Shown here: piece by piece, positions 44,119 through 54,268 of the stretch
Layout: every line of letters starts with the position of its first letter
Position numbering within the stretch: position 1 is the first letter of the stretch
Assembly: GCA_002104535.1 (NCBI GenBank)
Contig: NBOG01000012.1
Coordinates: 1 to 64,000 of the forward strand
DNA length: 64,000 nucleotides
Direction of reading: 5' to 3'
Origin: Cognaticolwellia sediminilitoris
GTDB lineage: Bacteria; Pseudomonadota; Gammaproteobacteria; Enterobacterales; Alteromonadaceae
The notes under the pieces: generated by a model
Seen by the model: the letters and a program-made list of their open reading frames with translations, nothing else
Database searches by the model: none
Told to the model about the DNA's origin: nothing
Program-made: the position numbers and the translations under genes

Positions 44119-45054
44119 TTATTGGATTAATACTGCTGAACTTTCGCAGTCACAGCATTGTAGCGTGTAAGTTGTTTGTTTTTTCGAAACCTTAGTGTTC
44201 TTACTTGTACAGGTCATACATGGTGTTTTTAATGGCGTATTAGTGTCGCATTTGTTGCATTTAATAAAATAGCCATAGCGTCCACTTTTCACTAAGTAAT
44301 CTGATTTTTCATGACAGTTTTTACACGCTATTGAGACTGGTACTGAGTTACTAGCATTTACATATGGCTTTAAAGGCTCTGTAATATTTTCAGGGCTTGG
44401 GGCTGTTTGTTTTACCTGAGACATTAAAAATGAAGTAATTGATAACAGTTCGTCATCACTAAAGTCTGGTCTAGTTTCGAAGGGGTTTAACTTTTTCGCA
44501 ACAGAGTCTTTTAATTTCATAATATCTTTGAGCTTATCTACTAAAAACTCTGTTTTAACTGGATATTTTGAAACATTTTTTGGCATGGTTTCACGGTCAA
44601 TGATCGCATGGCTTGATATTGCACAGACATTATCCCAACAACGCATGCCAAATGTTTGCTGTTTAATACCGAGTAACTTATTGAGGATGATTCCTCTATT
44701 TTCGTATAGTAATTCTCTTAGTAATTTTTGCTGTAGTTCAACTTGCTTAATAGGTGAAGGCATTCCTGACCATTGGCTACCTAAGCTGCGAGTCCATTCT
44801 TCAAAATCATTAACCTTTACATTACCTTTGATACTTTTAGATTCAACTAATACAAAGCCATAAGGATAAATAATCAGGTGATCTATTTGAGCGGTTTCAT
44901 CGTTATGGGAAAATTTAAAGTCGTTAATGACAAATACTTTTTTATGATCTTTAAAAGCACGTCTTAAGAAAAAGGCAACATCTTGTTCTTGTTTTTGACC
45001 CGCTTTAGCGGTTGGGGATACCGCATTTATAATTTCTTTGTCCTTTAGAATCAT
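44119..45054 (-). CDS. NERD-domain nuclease-related protein with zinc ribbons
   Basis: A 311-residue protein. The N-terminal half is a NERD domain (AQIDHLIIYPYGFVLVESKSIKG), related to restriction-fold nucleases: D in QIDHL and the ESK of VESKS are likely metal-binding residues. The C-terminal 70 residues have several CxxC pairs (CKNCHEK, CNKCD, CMTC, CCDC) as in topoisomerase-type zinc ribbons. It lies 76 bases upstream of the helicase gene in the same direction, so the two may be co-expressed as a DNA-processing pair. Confidence 0.85.
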   Translation of the reverse strand: MILKDKEIINAVSPTAKAGQKQEQDVAFFLRRAFKDHKKVFVINDFKFSHNDETAQIDHLIIYPYGFVLVESKSIKGNVKVNDFEEWTRSLGSQWSGMPSPIKQVELQQKLLRELLYENRGIILNKLLGIKQQTFGMRCWDNVCAISSHAIIDRETMPKNVSKYPVKTEFLVDKLKDIMKLKDSVAKKLNPFETRPDFSDDELLSITSFLMSQVKQTAPSPENITEPLKPYVNASNSVPVSIACKNCHEKSDYLVKSGRYGYFIKCNKCDTNTPLKTPCMTCTSKNTKVSKKQTTYTLQCCDCESSAVLIQ

Positions 45055-45335
45055 ACTATTGATCTTCCATATCCAATTAAGACTATAAGTAAGATATTAA
45101 CCTAACACTATTATAACGTTAAGTATTTTGTTGTTAATGTTTGTTAAGTTGAGGGAGGACTTAAAACAACGTTAATCTGGCATTACTAATCACTTTGCCA
45201 ACCAAAGCAAAAACATCGGTGGTTCGCTTCTACTCTTAATATTTACTTTTTATTTTAACTATCTAGTACAGGCTAGGTTGGTGTTTGAATAAGAAAAACT
45301 AAATATTATCAAAGCAGCGGTTAAGTAAATCAAAG

Positions 45336-45362
45336 GTGGTGCTTTTATAGCGCCACTTTTTT
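45336..45362 (+). terminator. Orphan intrinsic terminator in a 445-base gap
   Basis: GTGGTGC (45336-45342) pairs with GCGCCAC (45350-45356) and is followed by TTTTTT. No plus-strand ORF ends upstream between 45055 and 45335, so it could end a small RNA. The rest of the gap up to miaE (45500) is AT-rich with no other feature seen. Confidence 0.6.
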
Positions 45363-45499
45363 GTTTTAAAACCCCTGTGTTGTTAGCGTGATTATTACTG
45401 ACGTTATCGGCTATTTTGTGTCGCTTTTGGTTGTAGCTAGGTTTTAGACGTGTAAAATACCGACATTATTTTTTCTGCTTTTATTTATACACTCTATTT

Positions 45500-46072
45500 A
45501 TGTTCGAATTAAAATATCAAACACCTAAAGCTTGGGCTGATGTCGTATTAAACGACTTTGACACCTTTTTAACTGATCACGCTGCGGCAGAGAAAAAAGC
45601 CTCTGGTATGGCGATGTCGATGATCTCTCATTATCCTGATCGTAAATCTGTGGTTAAAGCCATGGCCGATTTAGCCATTGAAGAACTGATTCATTTTAAA
45701 CAGGTATTAAAGTTAATTTATGCCCGAGGCGGCCAATTAGGCGCTGATGAAAAAGACCCTTACATTAACCAAGTGAGAAAGGTTTTTAGAAATGGCAGTG
45801 ACGTGTTTTTTATGGACCGTTTGATTGTTGCTGGTGTTATTGAAGCACGCGGCCACGAGCGTTTTTCATTAATCGCAGAAGCGTTGCCACCAGGTAAAGA
45901 CAAAGACTTCTACCAAAGCATTGCTAAATCAGAAGAGAAACATAAAAACTTGTTTATTGAATTAGCCTATGAATACTTCCCTAAAGATGAAGTTGATCAA
46001 CGCCTTGATGAAGTATTAGACATTGAAGCTGATATTTGTGCGGCTTTACCGTTTAGAGCGGCATTACATTAA
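45500..46072 (+). CDS. miaE: tRNA 2-methylthio-N6-isopentenyladenosine hydroxylase
   Basis: A 190-residue non-haem diiron hydroxylase that hydroxylates the isopentenyl group of ms2i6A37 in tRNA. The carboxylate/histidine pairs are visible: AIEELIHFKQV, EARGHERFS and SEEKHKNL. The length is right for the family. It lacks a strong ribosome site. It is encoded upstream of a glycosyltransferase-like gene 63 bases away. Confidence 0.95.
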   Translation: MFELKYQTPKAWADVVLNDFDTFLTDHAAAEKKASGMAMSMISHYPDRKSVVKAMADLAIEELIHFKQVLKLIYARGGQLGADEKDPYINQVRKVFRNGSDVFFMDRLIVAGVIEARGHERFSLIAEALPPGKDKDFYQSIAKSEEKHKNLFIELAYEYFPKDEVDQRLDEVLDIEADICAALPFRAALH

Positions 46073-46135
46073 TCAGAGCATTAATCAGAGCTAATCTAAA
46101 CCTACTTATATTTGGGCTAATTAACAGGAAGCTAC

Positions 46136-47449
46136 ATGGCTAATGATAACGCTGCGCGCGATAAAACCTGTGTTAAATACTTAGCCCATTATGCTGAGCC
46201 AGAAGCGCAATTTTTGGCGTCGTTTCCTGCCCAATATAACTATCAGCATGTACTGGTTATTCCCGCTTTTCAGGAAACTGCAGCGTTTATTCAGCGCTTT
46301 GCCAATTCGGTGTTAGCTAAGCAACAATGTTTACTCATTGTGGTAGTTAATCAGCCTGACAGCGACTTTGGCCGTGAACACCAGCAAGCACAAAGCGATT
46401 TAGCAGATTATATTAGCGGGCAAGGTCAGCTACTTTGGCAAGATGAAAACCTACGTTTAATCGATTTAGCGCTCTCAAGTGATGGTGGCGATAATAAAAC
46501 TGCAATCGATTCAGGCGCTGTAAGTGATAGCAATTCTGCCATTTTATTGGTTGATCGTTTCACCAAACCTATTCCCGCAGACCAAGGGGTAGGGCTTGCT
46601 AGAAAAATTGGCGCTGATTTAGCCGTTAATTTATTTATTACCGGTAATATAAGTTCCCGCTGGATCCACTCATCAGACGCTGACGCTTATTTGCCGAATA
46701 ATTACTTTACTGCCCATGCTGATCAAAGCACTTCGCTAAACCGTTCATTAAATTCTGCAGTAGCAACGTGTTGTAATTTTTATCATCACGCCGAGCAGCA
46801 AGATATTCATCAAGCGAATTTACGTTATGAAAATGCTTTGCGTTATTACGTGGCAGGTTTGGCCTATGCAAAATCGCCTTATGCTTATTTTACCATCGGC
46901 AGTATTTTATCGTTTGATATGTTGGCGTATTGCCAAGCGCGCGGCTTTCCAAAACGCAGCGCAGGTGAAGACTTTTATCTGTTAAATAAGTTGGCTAAAT
47001 TAGGTGATGTGGCTTATTTGTCTGATGTAATAATTAAGCTTGATGCTAGGCCGTCACAACGTGTGCCTTTTGGTACTGGCCCTGCAGTGCAAAACATTAT
47101 GAACCTTGCTGAGCAACAACAAGACTACCTTTATTATAATCCCGGTATTTTCGTTGAATTAAAGCAGTGTATTTCGGCATTTGAAAGCTTATGGCAACAC
47201 TGCTTGCAACCACAGCTTTGGCTGGAAATGTTATCTGAGCCGACCCAACAAGCGTTAGTGAGTATTGGCTTGTTAAGTTTTGTTACTAAGCAACAGTCGG
47301 CTAAACAAGCCCAGTTTGATAAGCAATTAACTGTGTGGTTTGACAGCTTTAAAACCTTGAAGTTTATTCATGCGCTGCGCGATTTAGGCTTTGACAGTAT
47401 ACTGCTTGAGCAAGCAATTACTGACGCGCCATTTAGCTTGCTGCGTTAG
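46136..47449 (+). CDS. Glycosyltransferase family 2-like protein
   Basis: A 437-residue protein. VLVIPAFQET opens a GT-A-like fold (about residues 38-50). A typical GVGLARKIGADLAV (about 156-170) and WIHSSDADAYLP metal-binding segment follow. The DxD-type motif is DADAY. AGGAAG precedes the ATG. It may glycosylate a surface compound, but donor and acceptor are unknown. The gene occurs next to miaE in related Alteromonadales as far as I recall. Confidence 0.7.
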   Translation: MANDNAARDKTCVKYLAHYAEPEAQFLASFPAQYNYQHVLVIPAFQETAAFIQRFANSVLAKQQCLLIVVVNQPDSDFGREHQQAQSDLADYISGQGQLLWQDENLRLIDLALSSDGGDNKTAIDSGAVSDSNSAILLVDRFTKPIPADQGVGLARKIGADLAVNLFITGNISSRWIHSSDADAYLPNNYFTAHADQSTSLNRSLNSAVATCCNFYHHAEQQDIHQANLRYENALRYYVAGLAYAKSPYAYFTIGSILSFDMLAYCQARGFPKRSAGEDFYLLNKLAKLGDVAYLSDVIIKLDARPSQRVPFGTGPAVQNIMNLAEQQQDYLYYNPGIFVELKQCISAFESLWQHCLQPQLWLEMLSEPTQQALVSIGLLSFVTKQQSAKQAQFDKQLTVWFDSFKTLKFIHALRDLGFDSILLEQAITDAPFSLLR

Positions 47450-47509
47450 TTATGGTTAACTTACTTGGCTAACTCTCTGGCTAATTCTCTAGTTTAGTTA
47501 AAGAGTAAG

Positions 47510-48583
47510 TTAATAGTTATTTACGTTGTTAACAACATAAAATAGGGAACCGGTACTAACAAGGTTACTTTGGCTCGACGCCATAAATATTTTTATACTG
47601 GTTGCGCAAAGCAATTTGTTTTCATCGGTCTTAAAGTAGTTCTCAATTACGTTTACGCCTTGGTCATTAAGCATTTCAAGATTGTCTAAGCCTTTGTCGT
47701 CTAACCAACCTAATAACAATCCTTCGCAACAACCGCCGTAGTTAAACTGTTCAATATTATCTCTTAGTGTTACACCATTAAAACCTTCATCGCGTTTGCT
47801 AAACGAAAGTTTACACCCAGGCTTTAGCGATAATTGTAATGGTTTATAAAGTATTTTTACGCTTTTATCTTGCGGTAAAGCACACTTGCTATCACATTGG
47901 GCAAATTTCTTGATGCCGTTATAAGCTACGTCATGCGATTGCTCGTCCATACGGCCACCGCATTCAATGGTGACTACTGGGCAAGGAAAGTCAACTTCCA
48001 TTAAGCCGCCAACCTGTATGTCAGATAAAATTAAGGTGTCACAAAAATACGAGGTTATCGACAACACATTGGGGTTGATAATAGTACTGACCGCAAAGGC
48101 TGGGCCATTGCCAGTGGTGTTGTGTAAATCAATAATTGCTTTGGGTTTAACGGCTTTAATTGCCCGAGTAATTAACTTTGCTCGGTGAATGTAACCGTCG
48201 ATATCTTTATTATGAATATCCACACTATTTTTAATGCTTTGTTCATTAAAACAACGATTTAAGTCAACGCCATCGGGTAGGTAACGATGATGAAATAAGT
48301 GTTGGAAAGTGGCAGCTTCAACTGATGAAATAATAATACGAATATTGGTTTTAGGCTCAGGTAAGGTGTTTTCTACGCTAAGCCAGCGATGAATAGCAAT
48401 CAGCCCTGAGGGTTCATCTCCATGTAATAACGTTGAAATTACTCGCCATTCATTAGAGTTTTTAGCTTTAATGTCTATCACTGTGAGGCCGGTAAGTGAT
48501 AACAAAAACTGCTGATAGTCTGCTTGTAATGTTCGGCTGTCTGGAGCGACTAAATAGTTTATTTCGCTAAAATCAATATTCAT
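47510..48583 (-). CDS. Succinylglutamate desuccinylase / aspartoacylase family protein
   Basis: A 357-residue M14-like zinc deacylase. LLHGDEPSGL gives the metal ligands His and Glu, KAIIDLHNTTGNGPAF the second His, and VVTIECGGRMDE the catalytic glutamate. AGGA precedes the ATG. It removes acyl or amide groups from small molecules. The substrate is not deducible; a genuine AstE would be in an arginine operon, which is absent here. Confidence 0.82.
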   Translation of the reverse strand: MNIDFSEINYLVAPDSRTLQADYQQFLLSLTGLTVIDIKAKNSNEWRVISTLLHGDEPSGLIAIHRWLSVENTLPEPKTNIRIIISSVEAATFQHLFHHRYLPDGVDLNRCFNEQSIKNSVDIHNKDIDGYIHRAKLITRAIKAVKPKAIIDLHNTTGNGPAFAVSTIINPNVLSITSYFCDTLILSDIQVGGLMEVDFPCPVVTIECGGRMDEQSHDVAYNGIKKFAQCDSKCALPQDKSVKILYKPLQLSLKPGCKLSFSKRDEGFNGVTLRDNIEQFNYGGCCEGLLLGWLDDKGLDNLEMLNDQGVNVIENYFKTDENKLLCATSIKIFMASSQSNLVSTGSLFYVVNNVNNY

Positions 48584-48918
48584 TACTTATCCTAAATTGC
48601 GATATATGCTGGCGCACATTTATTGAGTTAGCTGGCGTAAATGTTATGGTAATAAAGCAGTGCCTCTGCCAAGCTAGGTAGTAGCATGCCATAAAGCTGT
48701 AGGGTGGGTTGTTGACCAAGGTCAAATAAAACCGCGTTTTTAAGTTAATTGGTGAGTTTATTCTGTCAGCGTTTGCAATGTTTCGAGCCTATTACGTATT
48801 TTTGCTGCGTATTTGTGCAGCGCATCGGGCGAATAACAATTGCGGCAATTGATTATTTCACTTGGTATTCGCTAAATATTTAATTATGCTGAAGTTTCAT
48901 TAATGGAGAGATAAACGT
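48584..48918. other. Gene-free stretch of 335 bases before moxR
   Basis: The gap between two divergent genes. TTGACC-AA-GGTCAA at 48712-48725 is an inverted repeat with a two-base loop and may be an operator. GGAGAG at 48904-48909 is the ribosome site of the moxR-like gene. Nothing else stands out. Confidence 0.45.
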
Positions 48919-49848
48919 ATGCAAACTGTGGTTGCTAATATTTTGGCTCAAATTGAATCTGTATTGATAGGTAAGCCTCATCAGGTCAAGCTAGCTTTGG
49001 CTTGTTTGTTGGCGAAAGGTCATATATTAATTGAAGACTTGCCAGGCATGGGCAAAACCACTTTAGCCAATACGTTAGCGATGACCTTGGGCTTGTCGTA
49101 TCAACGCATTCAATTTACCTCTGACTTGATGCCTGCCGATGTTATTGGTATTGCCATTTTTGATGAAGTTAAAAAGTCATTTCAATTACATCCTGGGGCG
49201 ATATTTAACCAAGTAGTGTTGGCCGATGAAGTTAACCGCGCAAGTCCTAAAACCCAAAGTGCTTTGTTAGAGGCCATGGAAGAAGGCCGCGTGAGTGTTG
49301 ATGGCGTAACTCATCAGTTACCTGAGCCATTTTTTGTTATCGCGACGCAAAACCCGATGTCGCATGCCGGTACTTATCCGTTACCTGAATCGCAACTTGA
49401 TCGTTTTATGATGCGACTATCATTAGGTTTTCCGAGCATTGACGCTGAGCGAAAAATTTTACAATCAACCACCTCACATCGTGATGCTGACAATATTGAG
49501 CCTTTTTTACAGGTAGAGCAGTTACGTGAAATACAACAACACATTGCCGCGATAAGTGTTGCGCCGGCCATTGTCGATTATGTTATTGCGCTTTGTAGAA
49601 TGAGCCGACAAACCGACTCGAAAGCAAAAGCTTTATCACCACGAGCGGGTAAGTCATTATTAGCGGCTGCCAAGTCGTGGGCGTTTATGGAAAACCGTGA
49701 TTATGTTATTCCTGAAGATATTCAAGCGGTTTTCTCTCCGGTTTGTGAGCATAGATTAGCGCCACAACAACATCATATTTTTGATGAAGCAGACGAGCTT
49801 TCTCAACATATTTTATCGCTGGTTGACCCAACTAACCCATTACCTTAA
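48919..49848 (+). CDS. MoxR-family AAA+ ATPase
   Basis: A 309-residue AAA+ chaperone of the MoxR family: Walker A in LPGMGKTTLANT (about 42-52), Walker B in VVLADEVNRASPKTQSALLEAMEE, sensor 1 in VIATQNPMSHAGTYPLPESQLDRF and a C-terminal lid. The three genes that follow (MoxR, DUF58, transglutaminase) are a conserved gammaproteobacterial operon thought to assemble or mature periplasmic or membrane metallo-proteins. Confidence 0.92.
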   Translation: MQTVVANILAQIESVLIGKPHQVKLALACLLAKGHILIEDLPGMGKTTLANTLAMTLGLSYQRIQFTSDLMPADVIGIAIFDEVKKSFQLHPGAIFNQVVLADEVNRASPKTQSALLEAMEEGRVSVDGVTHQLPEPFFVIATQNPMSHAGTYPLPESQLDRFMMRLSLGFPSIDAERKILQSTTSHRDADNIEPFLQVEQLREIQQHIAAISVAPAIVDYVIALCRMSRQTDSKAKALSPRAGKSLLAAAKSWAFMENRDYVIPEDIQAVFSPVCEHRLAPQQHHIFDEADELSQHILSLVDPTNPLP

Positions 49849-49899
49849 ATACATTGTTAATGATGGTGTTGCAGTGAAAAAACTCACAAGGGGCGTTAT

Positions 49900-50946
49900 T
49901 TGTTAAACAGACAAAAAAATAGCGTGTTTTCGGCGCTTGTTTCGCCAATAAAAGCGTTTATGCAAAGGCGCTTTAATGTTTGGTTAACGCGAAGAATTCC
50001 TCAAGGTAGCGAGCAACGAATTAATCACCGAAATATTTTTATTGTACCGACCCGTTTTGGTATCAGTTTTGTATTTTTTATTTTGTTGTTATTTCTGCTT
50101 GGCACTAATTATCAAAACAATGTCATTATTTTGATCAGCTATTTACTCGGCAGTTTTTATATTGTTGTGTTGAACCACAGTTTTTTTAACTTGTCGGGGT
50201 TACGCTTTCAAGCGAGCAATTCAATTCAAGGCTTTGTTGACTCACAAGTGTATTTTCCGATTGTGGTTAGTAATAGTAAAACGCGTTTTAATGTTAGTTT
50301 TTCATTTGACCAAGGCGCTGAATTAACAAAATTAACAGCGCAGCAAACAAAACCTACACAAACCACCATTGAGCAATTAGCGGTGGGCGAAAGTCATATA
50401 AAAGTGCCTTACTTGATTGGTAAACGCGGCCATTATGCTTTGAGTAGAGTGCTTATTCGCAGTGAATTTGGCTTTGGTTTATTTAAAGCGTGGACCCGTT
50501 TAGACTTTGCGCAACAAGTAACCGCTTACCCAAAACCCATTGCTTATGCGTGGGCTGAAACTCAGCAAGATGGCGACGCTGAGAAAATTGAAAACAAGGT
50601 GGAAAGCCATCAAGACAGTTTTCAAGCAGGGCAAGACGAGTTTCATCAATTGCAGCATTATCAACTTGGCGAGCCGTACAGCCGAGTAGCTTGGAAACAA
50701 GTGGCTCGTGGTCAGGGCTGGCTAACCAAACAATATCAAAAAGTATTATCAGGCAAGTTACAGTTAGACTTTGACCATTTACCTAGCGGCACACTTGAGC
50801 AGCGTTTAAGTTGGTTAAGTTACGCGATTAAAGATTGTAGCGAGCAACAAATTGCCTTTTCTTTGAAGCTACCTAATCAAACCATTGCTTATGATAATAG
50901 CCCTCAACACACCTTGAAATGCTTAGCGGCATTAGCGCGATATTGA
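49900..50946 (+). CDS. DUF58 protein of the MoxR operon
   Basis: A 348-residue protein opening with TTG (49900) preceded by AAGGGG. An N-terminal pair of membrane segments (GISFVFFILLLFLLGTNYQNNVIILISYLLGSFYIVVL, two spans) anchors a cytosolic or periplasmic vWA-like domain. The DUF58 signature YQLGEPYSRVAWKQVARGQGWLTKQY is at about 250-275. It lies 51 bases after moxR. Confidence 0.88.
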   Translation: MLNRQKNSVFSALVSPIKAFMQRRFNVWLTRRIPQGSEQRINHRNIFIVPTRFGISFVFFILLLFLLGTNYQNNVIILISYLLGSFYIVVLNHSFFNLSGLRFQASNSIQGFVDSQVYFPIVVSNSKTRFNVSFSFDQGAELTKLTAQQTKPTQTTIEQLAVGESHIKVPYLIGKRGHYALSRVLIRSEFGFGLFKAWTRLDFAQQVTAYPKPIAYAWAETQQDGDAEKIENKVESHQDSFQAGQDEFHQLQHYQLGEPYSRVAWKQVARGQGWLTKQYQKVLSGKLQLDFDHLPSGTLEQRLSWLSYAIKDCSEQQIAFSLKLPNQTIAYDNSPQHTLKCLAALARY

Positions 50947-50950
50947 GAGC

Positions 50951-53143
50951 ATGATAATGGCCAATATTAAAAAGCGACAATCAAAAAACAATAGCGATAT
51001 TAAAGCGCTGATGCTGAACAGTAAAATGTACTTTGGCTTGTTGGCGCTGCAGCTACTTAACTTATTAACCTTAGTGTTGCAGTTTCATTGGCTGTATTTA
51101 TTGTTTGCCTTTTTCGTTATTACACTGCAGTTTGCACTTCATGTTAAGTTAGCGCGTAAACACCTCAAAACGTCGTCCACCTCAATTGCTGATAACCAAT
51201 ATAGCGCGCCTAAAATACTGCCATCGTGGCTGATTTTAATATTAGCGATAACCGGCAGTGTTGGTATTGCCATTGGCGGCAAAGAGTTAGGGCTGTTACT
51301 GAGCATGGTGCATTTGCTGTGCTTTGCTTACAGTTTGAAAATGTTTGAAATACCCAAGCGAAAAGATGTTTATCAATTAGTGGTGCTGGGGATTTTTGTT
51401 GCAACCTCGTCGTTAATTTTTATTCAATCAATTTACTTTTCTTTAGCGGTTATCTTGCTGGTTTTTGCTAACTTTTACGTGTTATTGAATTTATTTGCCC
51501 CTAAAAGTGCTGTGTCGGCGCAAGCTAAGCTATTAGGTAAACTTGGCTTATATTCGATACCTTTTGCGGTGGTGTTATTTGTTGGCTTTCCAAAGCTCAG
51601 CCCATTTTGGGAGGTGCCTAGTGTTAAATCAGCGACAGTAGGGCTGTCAGACAGTGTGAAAATTGGTGACATAGCCAACTTAGCATTGTCGAATGAGTTG
51701 GCGTTTCGGGTAAGTTTTGAAGAAAACAGCCCTAAACATTCACAGCTTTATTGGCGAGCAATGGTACTTGATGATTTTGACGGTATTACTTGGCGACAAG
51801 ACCAACGTGGCTCAGGTCATGGGGCGCAACAAGGGCAGCGTGGTCAAAGTAATCAGCGTAGCCAAAATACTTATGGCTCAGCTAGGTTAGAAAATTCAAT
51901 TAACTCTGCTTATGTTGATGTTCGAGGTGCTGGCGTTAGTTATCAAGTGATCGCTGAGCCGAGCTTTCAATCATGGTTGTTCGCGCTTGATTTTGCCACC
52001 AGTGAACAAAGCGATGTCGGTCGACGTAGTGATTTTGCTTTATTTTATCGCGGCATTATTAGCCAAACCATGAGTTATCAAGTCACCAGTTATCCTGAGG
52101 CTGTTCTTGCGCCTCGATTAAGCCGTGCAAGTCGTCAATTGAATTTAACCTTAAGCACGCAAAACAATCCGAGACTACTTGCTAAAGCGCAACAATTACG
52201 TCAGCGTTATCAAGATGATAGCGCGATAGTAAACCATGTTTTAGCTGAGTTTAATCAAAACAATTACTTTTACACGCTGCAGCCGCCGGGCTTGAATAAT
52301 AATAGTTTAGATCAGTTTTATTTTGATACTCGAGCAGGGTTTTGTGAGCATTATGCTAGTTCATTTACCTATTTAATGCGGGCTGCCGGTATTCCTGCCC
52401 GAATGGTAGTGGGTTACTTAGGCGGTGAATTTAATTCTAGCGGAAACTATTTAAGTGTTTATCAACGTAATGCGCATGCATGGTCAGAAATATGGCTGCC
52501 TGATAGAGGATGGCAACGTGTTGACCCGACCGCAGCGGTTGATCCTGAACGTGTTGAACGCGGTTTTTCAAGTAACTTGATGCAAGAACATTCAAATTTA
52601 TCTTCAGGTTTATTTTCCATGCAAGCACTGCGCGCAATGCAGTGGTATAAGCAATTTAAAATGCAAATTGAGGCTCTTGATTATCAATGGACACGCTGGG
52701 TTATTGGTTATACCGGACAAAAACAACACCGGATTATGGCGCAGATATTGGCGAGTTTAAAATCAGGTAAACAGGCATTTTACTGGTTAATGTCGTTGGT
52801 TGTTTTAGCATTATTTGTTGGCTGGTTTAAGCAAAGAAAGGTTAAAGGCAGTAGTCAGCATAAAATCACCCAAGGTTATTTAAATACCCTGACATTACTG
52901 GCGCAGCATAATGTAGTGAAAGAAAAGTCGATGACCGCGCAGCAGTTTGCAAAATATATTGAAAAAAATCGCCCTGAGCTATCTGCATCATTTAGCGCAA
53001 TAACGGCTTGTTTCGAGCAGTTCTCTTATCAAGCTGCAGCACAAATTAATGAACAACAACTTGCTGAGTATTTAACAACACTTAAGCTGCATTACCGCCG
53101 TTTACGTTGGCAATTATGGCTTGCTAAGCTTGGTATTCATTAA
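50951..53143 (+). CDS. Transglutaminase-like membrane protein of the MoxR operon
   Basis: A 730-residue protein. The first 200 residues contain five or six membrane segments (DUF3488 type). A transglutaminase core follows with Cys in RAGFCEHYASSF, His in RNAHAWSEIWL and Asp in QRVDPTAAVDPERVERGF. A final membrane segment (WLMSLVVLALFVGWF, about 615-630) and a helical tail end the protein. The start is four bases after the DUF58 stop. It probably cross-links or cleaves periplasmic protein. Confidence 0.9.
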   Translation: MIMANIKKRQSKNNSDIKALMLNSKMYFGLLALQLLNLLTLVLQFHWLYLLFAFFVITLQFALHVKLARKHLKTSSTSIADNQYSAPKILPSWLILILAITGSVGIAIGGKELGLLLSMVHLLCFAYSLKMFEIPKRKDVYQLVVLGIFVATSSLIFIQSIYFSLAVILLVFANFYVLLNLFAPKSAVSAQAKLLGKLGLYSIPFAVVLFVGFPKLSPFWEVPSVKSATVGLSDSVKIGDIANLALSNELAFRVSFEENSPKHSQLYWRAMVLDDFDGITWRQDQRGSGHGAQQGQRGQSNQRSQNTYGSARLENSINSAYVDVRGAGVSYQVIAEPSFQSWLFALDFATSEQSDVGRRSDFALFYRGIISQTMSYQVTSYPEAVLAPRLSRASRQLNLTLSTQNNPRLLAKAQQLRQRYQDDSAIVNHVLAEFNQNNYFYTLQPPGLNNNSLDQFYFDTRAGFCEHYASSFTYLMRAAGIPARMVVGYLGGEFNSSGNYLSVYQRNAHAWSEIWLPDRGWQRVDPTAAVDPERVERGFSSNLMQEHSNLSSGLFSMQALRAMQWYKQFKMQIEALDYQWTRWVIGYTGQKQHRIMAQILASLKSGKQAFYWLMSLVVLALFVGWFKQRKVKGSSQHKITQGYLNTLTLLAQHNVVKEKSMTAQQFAKYIEKNRPELSASFSAITACFEQFSYQAAAQINEQQLAEYLTTLKLHYRRLRWQLWLAKLGIH

Positions 53144-53357
53144 AGTTTCTAGTTTGTTTTTTAAGTCTTTTATTGTTTTTAATAAAAGTTAACTACTTAA
53201 ATATCAACATTGTTCAAATCAGCTATAGTTAATTTAACTTAATATAATTCTTTGTGATTTTTCAGGAAAATTCGTGAAGTTGTTAAGTTGATTTTAGTGA
53301 ATCATATTTTATATTTCGACATTAATAGCTTTTAGCTGTTTTTAAAGGGAATTACTT

Positions 53358-54113
53358 TTGAAGTTTTTATTTTCTGCTCTCTTGTTAATTTCAACTGCCA
53401 GTTTTGCCGATACCATAAATTTATCATCGGCAGATTATTTACCCTTTTATGGTGAAAATCTTATTGAACAAGGGCCGGTAACAAAAATAGTAACTGAAGC
53501 GTTTGCGGCTGTTGGCCATGAGGTGAACATTAATTTTTATCCCTGGGAGCGTGCAGAAACTTTAGCGTCAGAATGTAAAGTTGATGGAATGTTTCCGCCT
53601 TGGGATAAACCTAAGCGAAGAGTTTGGGGGCTGTTTTCTGATGCTATTCCTCCGGCCAATGAATTGGTTTATTACCGTCACAAAAGCAATACCCAAGTTC
53701 TGTCTGATTTAAAATCTAATAAAAGTAATATTACCGTTGGTATCGTCAATGGCTATGTCTACTCTGATGCCTTTTTAAATTCAGGAATGAAACTGTACGA
53801 AGTGCAATCTGATCTGAATAATTTAAGGAAACTTGCCCGTCAACGCATTGACCTTATCATTATAGATAAAGTGAGGGCTGAATATTTGATTAAGACTCAG
53901 TTAGAGGAACACGAACGGGCTCAAATTTCACTGATTGAATCTATGGTTGAAGTAAGCCCGCAGCATCTAGTGATTTGTAAAAAAGCCCCGAATGCAGAGC
54001 AAAAAATAACAGACTTTAATAGCGGTTTAAAAATGCTCATAGATAGCGGCCGAGTAAATCAAATACTCGGAGAATTTGGCCTGATAGAAAACGAGCCTAA
54101 GAAACTGAAATAA
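53358..54113 (+). CDS. Periplasmic solute-binding protein (SBP_bac_3-like), orphan
   Basis: A 251-residue protein starting at TTG (53358), with AAAGGGA upstream. Signal peptide FLFSALLLISTASFA, then a two-lobe binding-protein body (INLSSADYLPFYGENL, FYPWERAETLASECKVDGMFPPW). There is no permease nearby. It is the same class as the protein at 2116, not a close copy. Confidence 0.75.
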   Translation: MKFLFSALLLISTASFADTINLSSADYLPFYGENLIEQGPVTKIVTEAFAAVGHEVNINFYPWERAETLASECKVDGMFPPWDKPKRRVWGLFSDAIPPANELVYYRHKSNTQVLSDLKSNKSNITVGIVNGYVYSDAFLNSGMKLYEVQSDLNNLRKLARQRIDLIIIDKVRAEYLIKTQLEEHERAQISLIESMVEVSPQHLVICKKAPNAEQKITDFNSGLKMLIDSGRVNQILGEFGLIENEPKKLK

Positions 54114-54268
54114 ATAATGTTGTTGTCATTTGATTAAATGCTATGTTTTGGCTTCTAAGCATTCATTATTCAGGAATGAAGTTAATGAACTTGTTGTTAA
54201 TACTATTTTAAATTGATATAAGACCAGTGCTCAATGTATGTCATCGTATTAATTTCAAGTGAGGCCTA

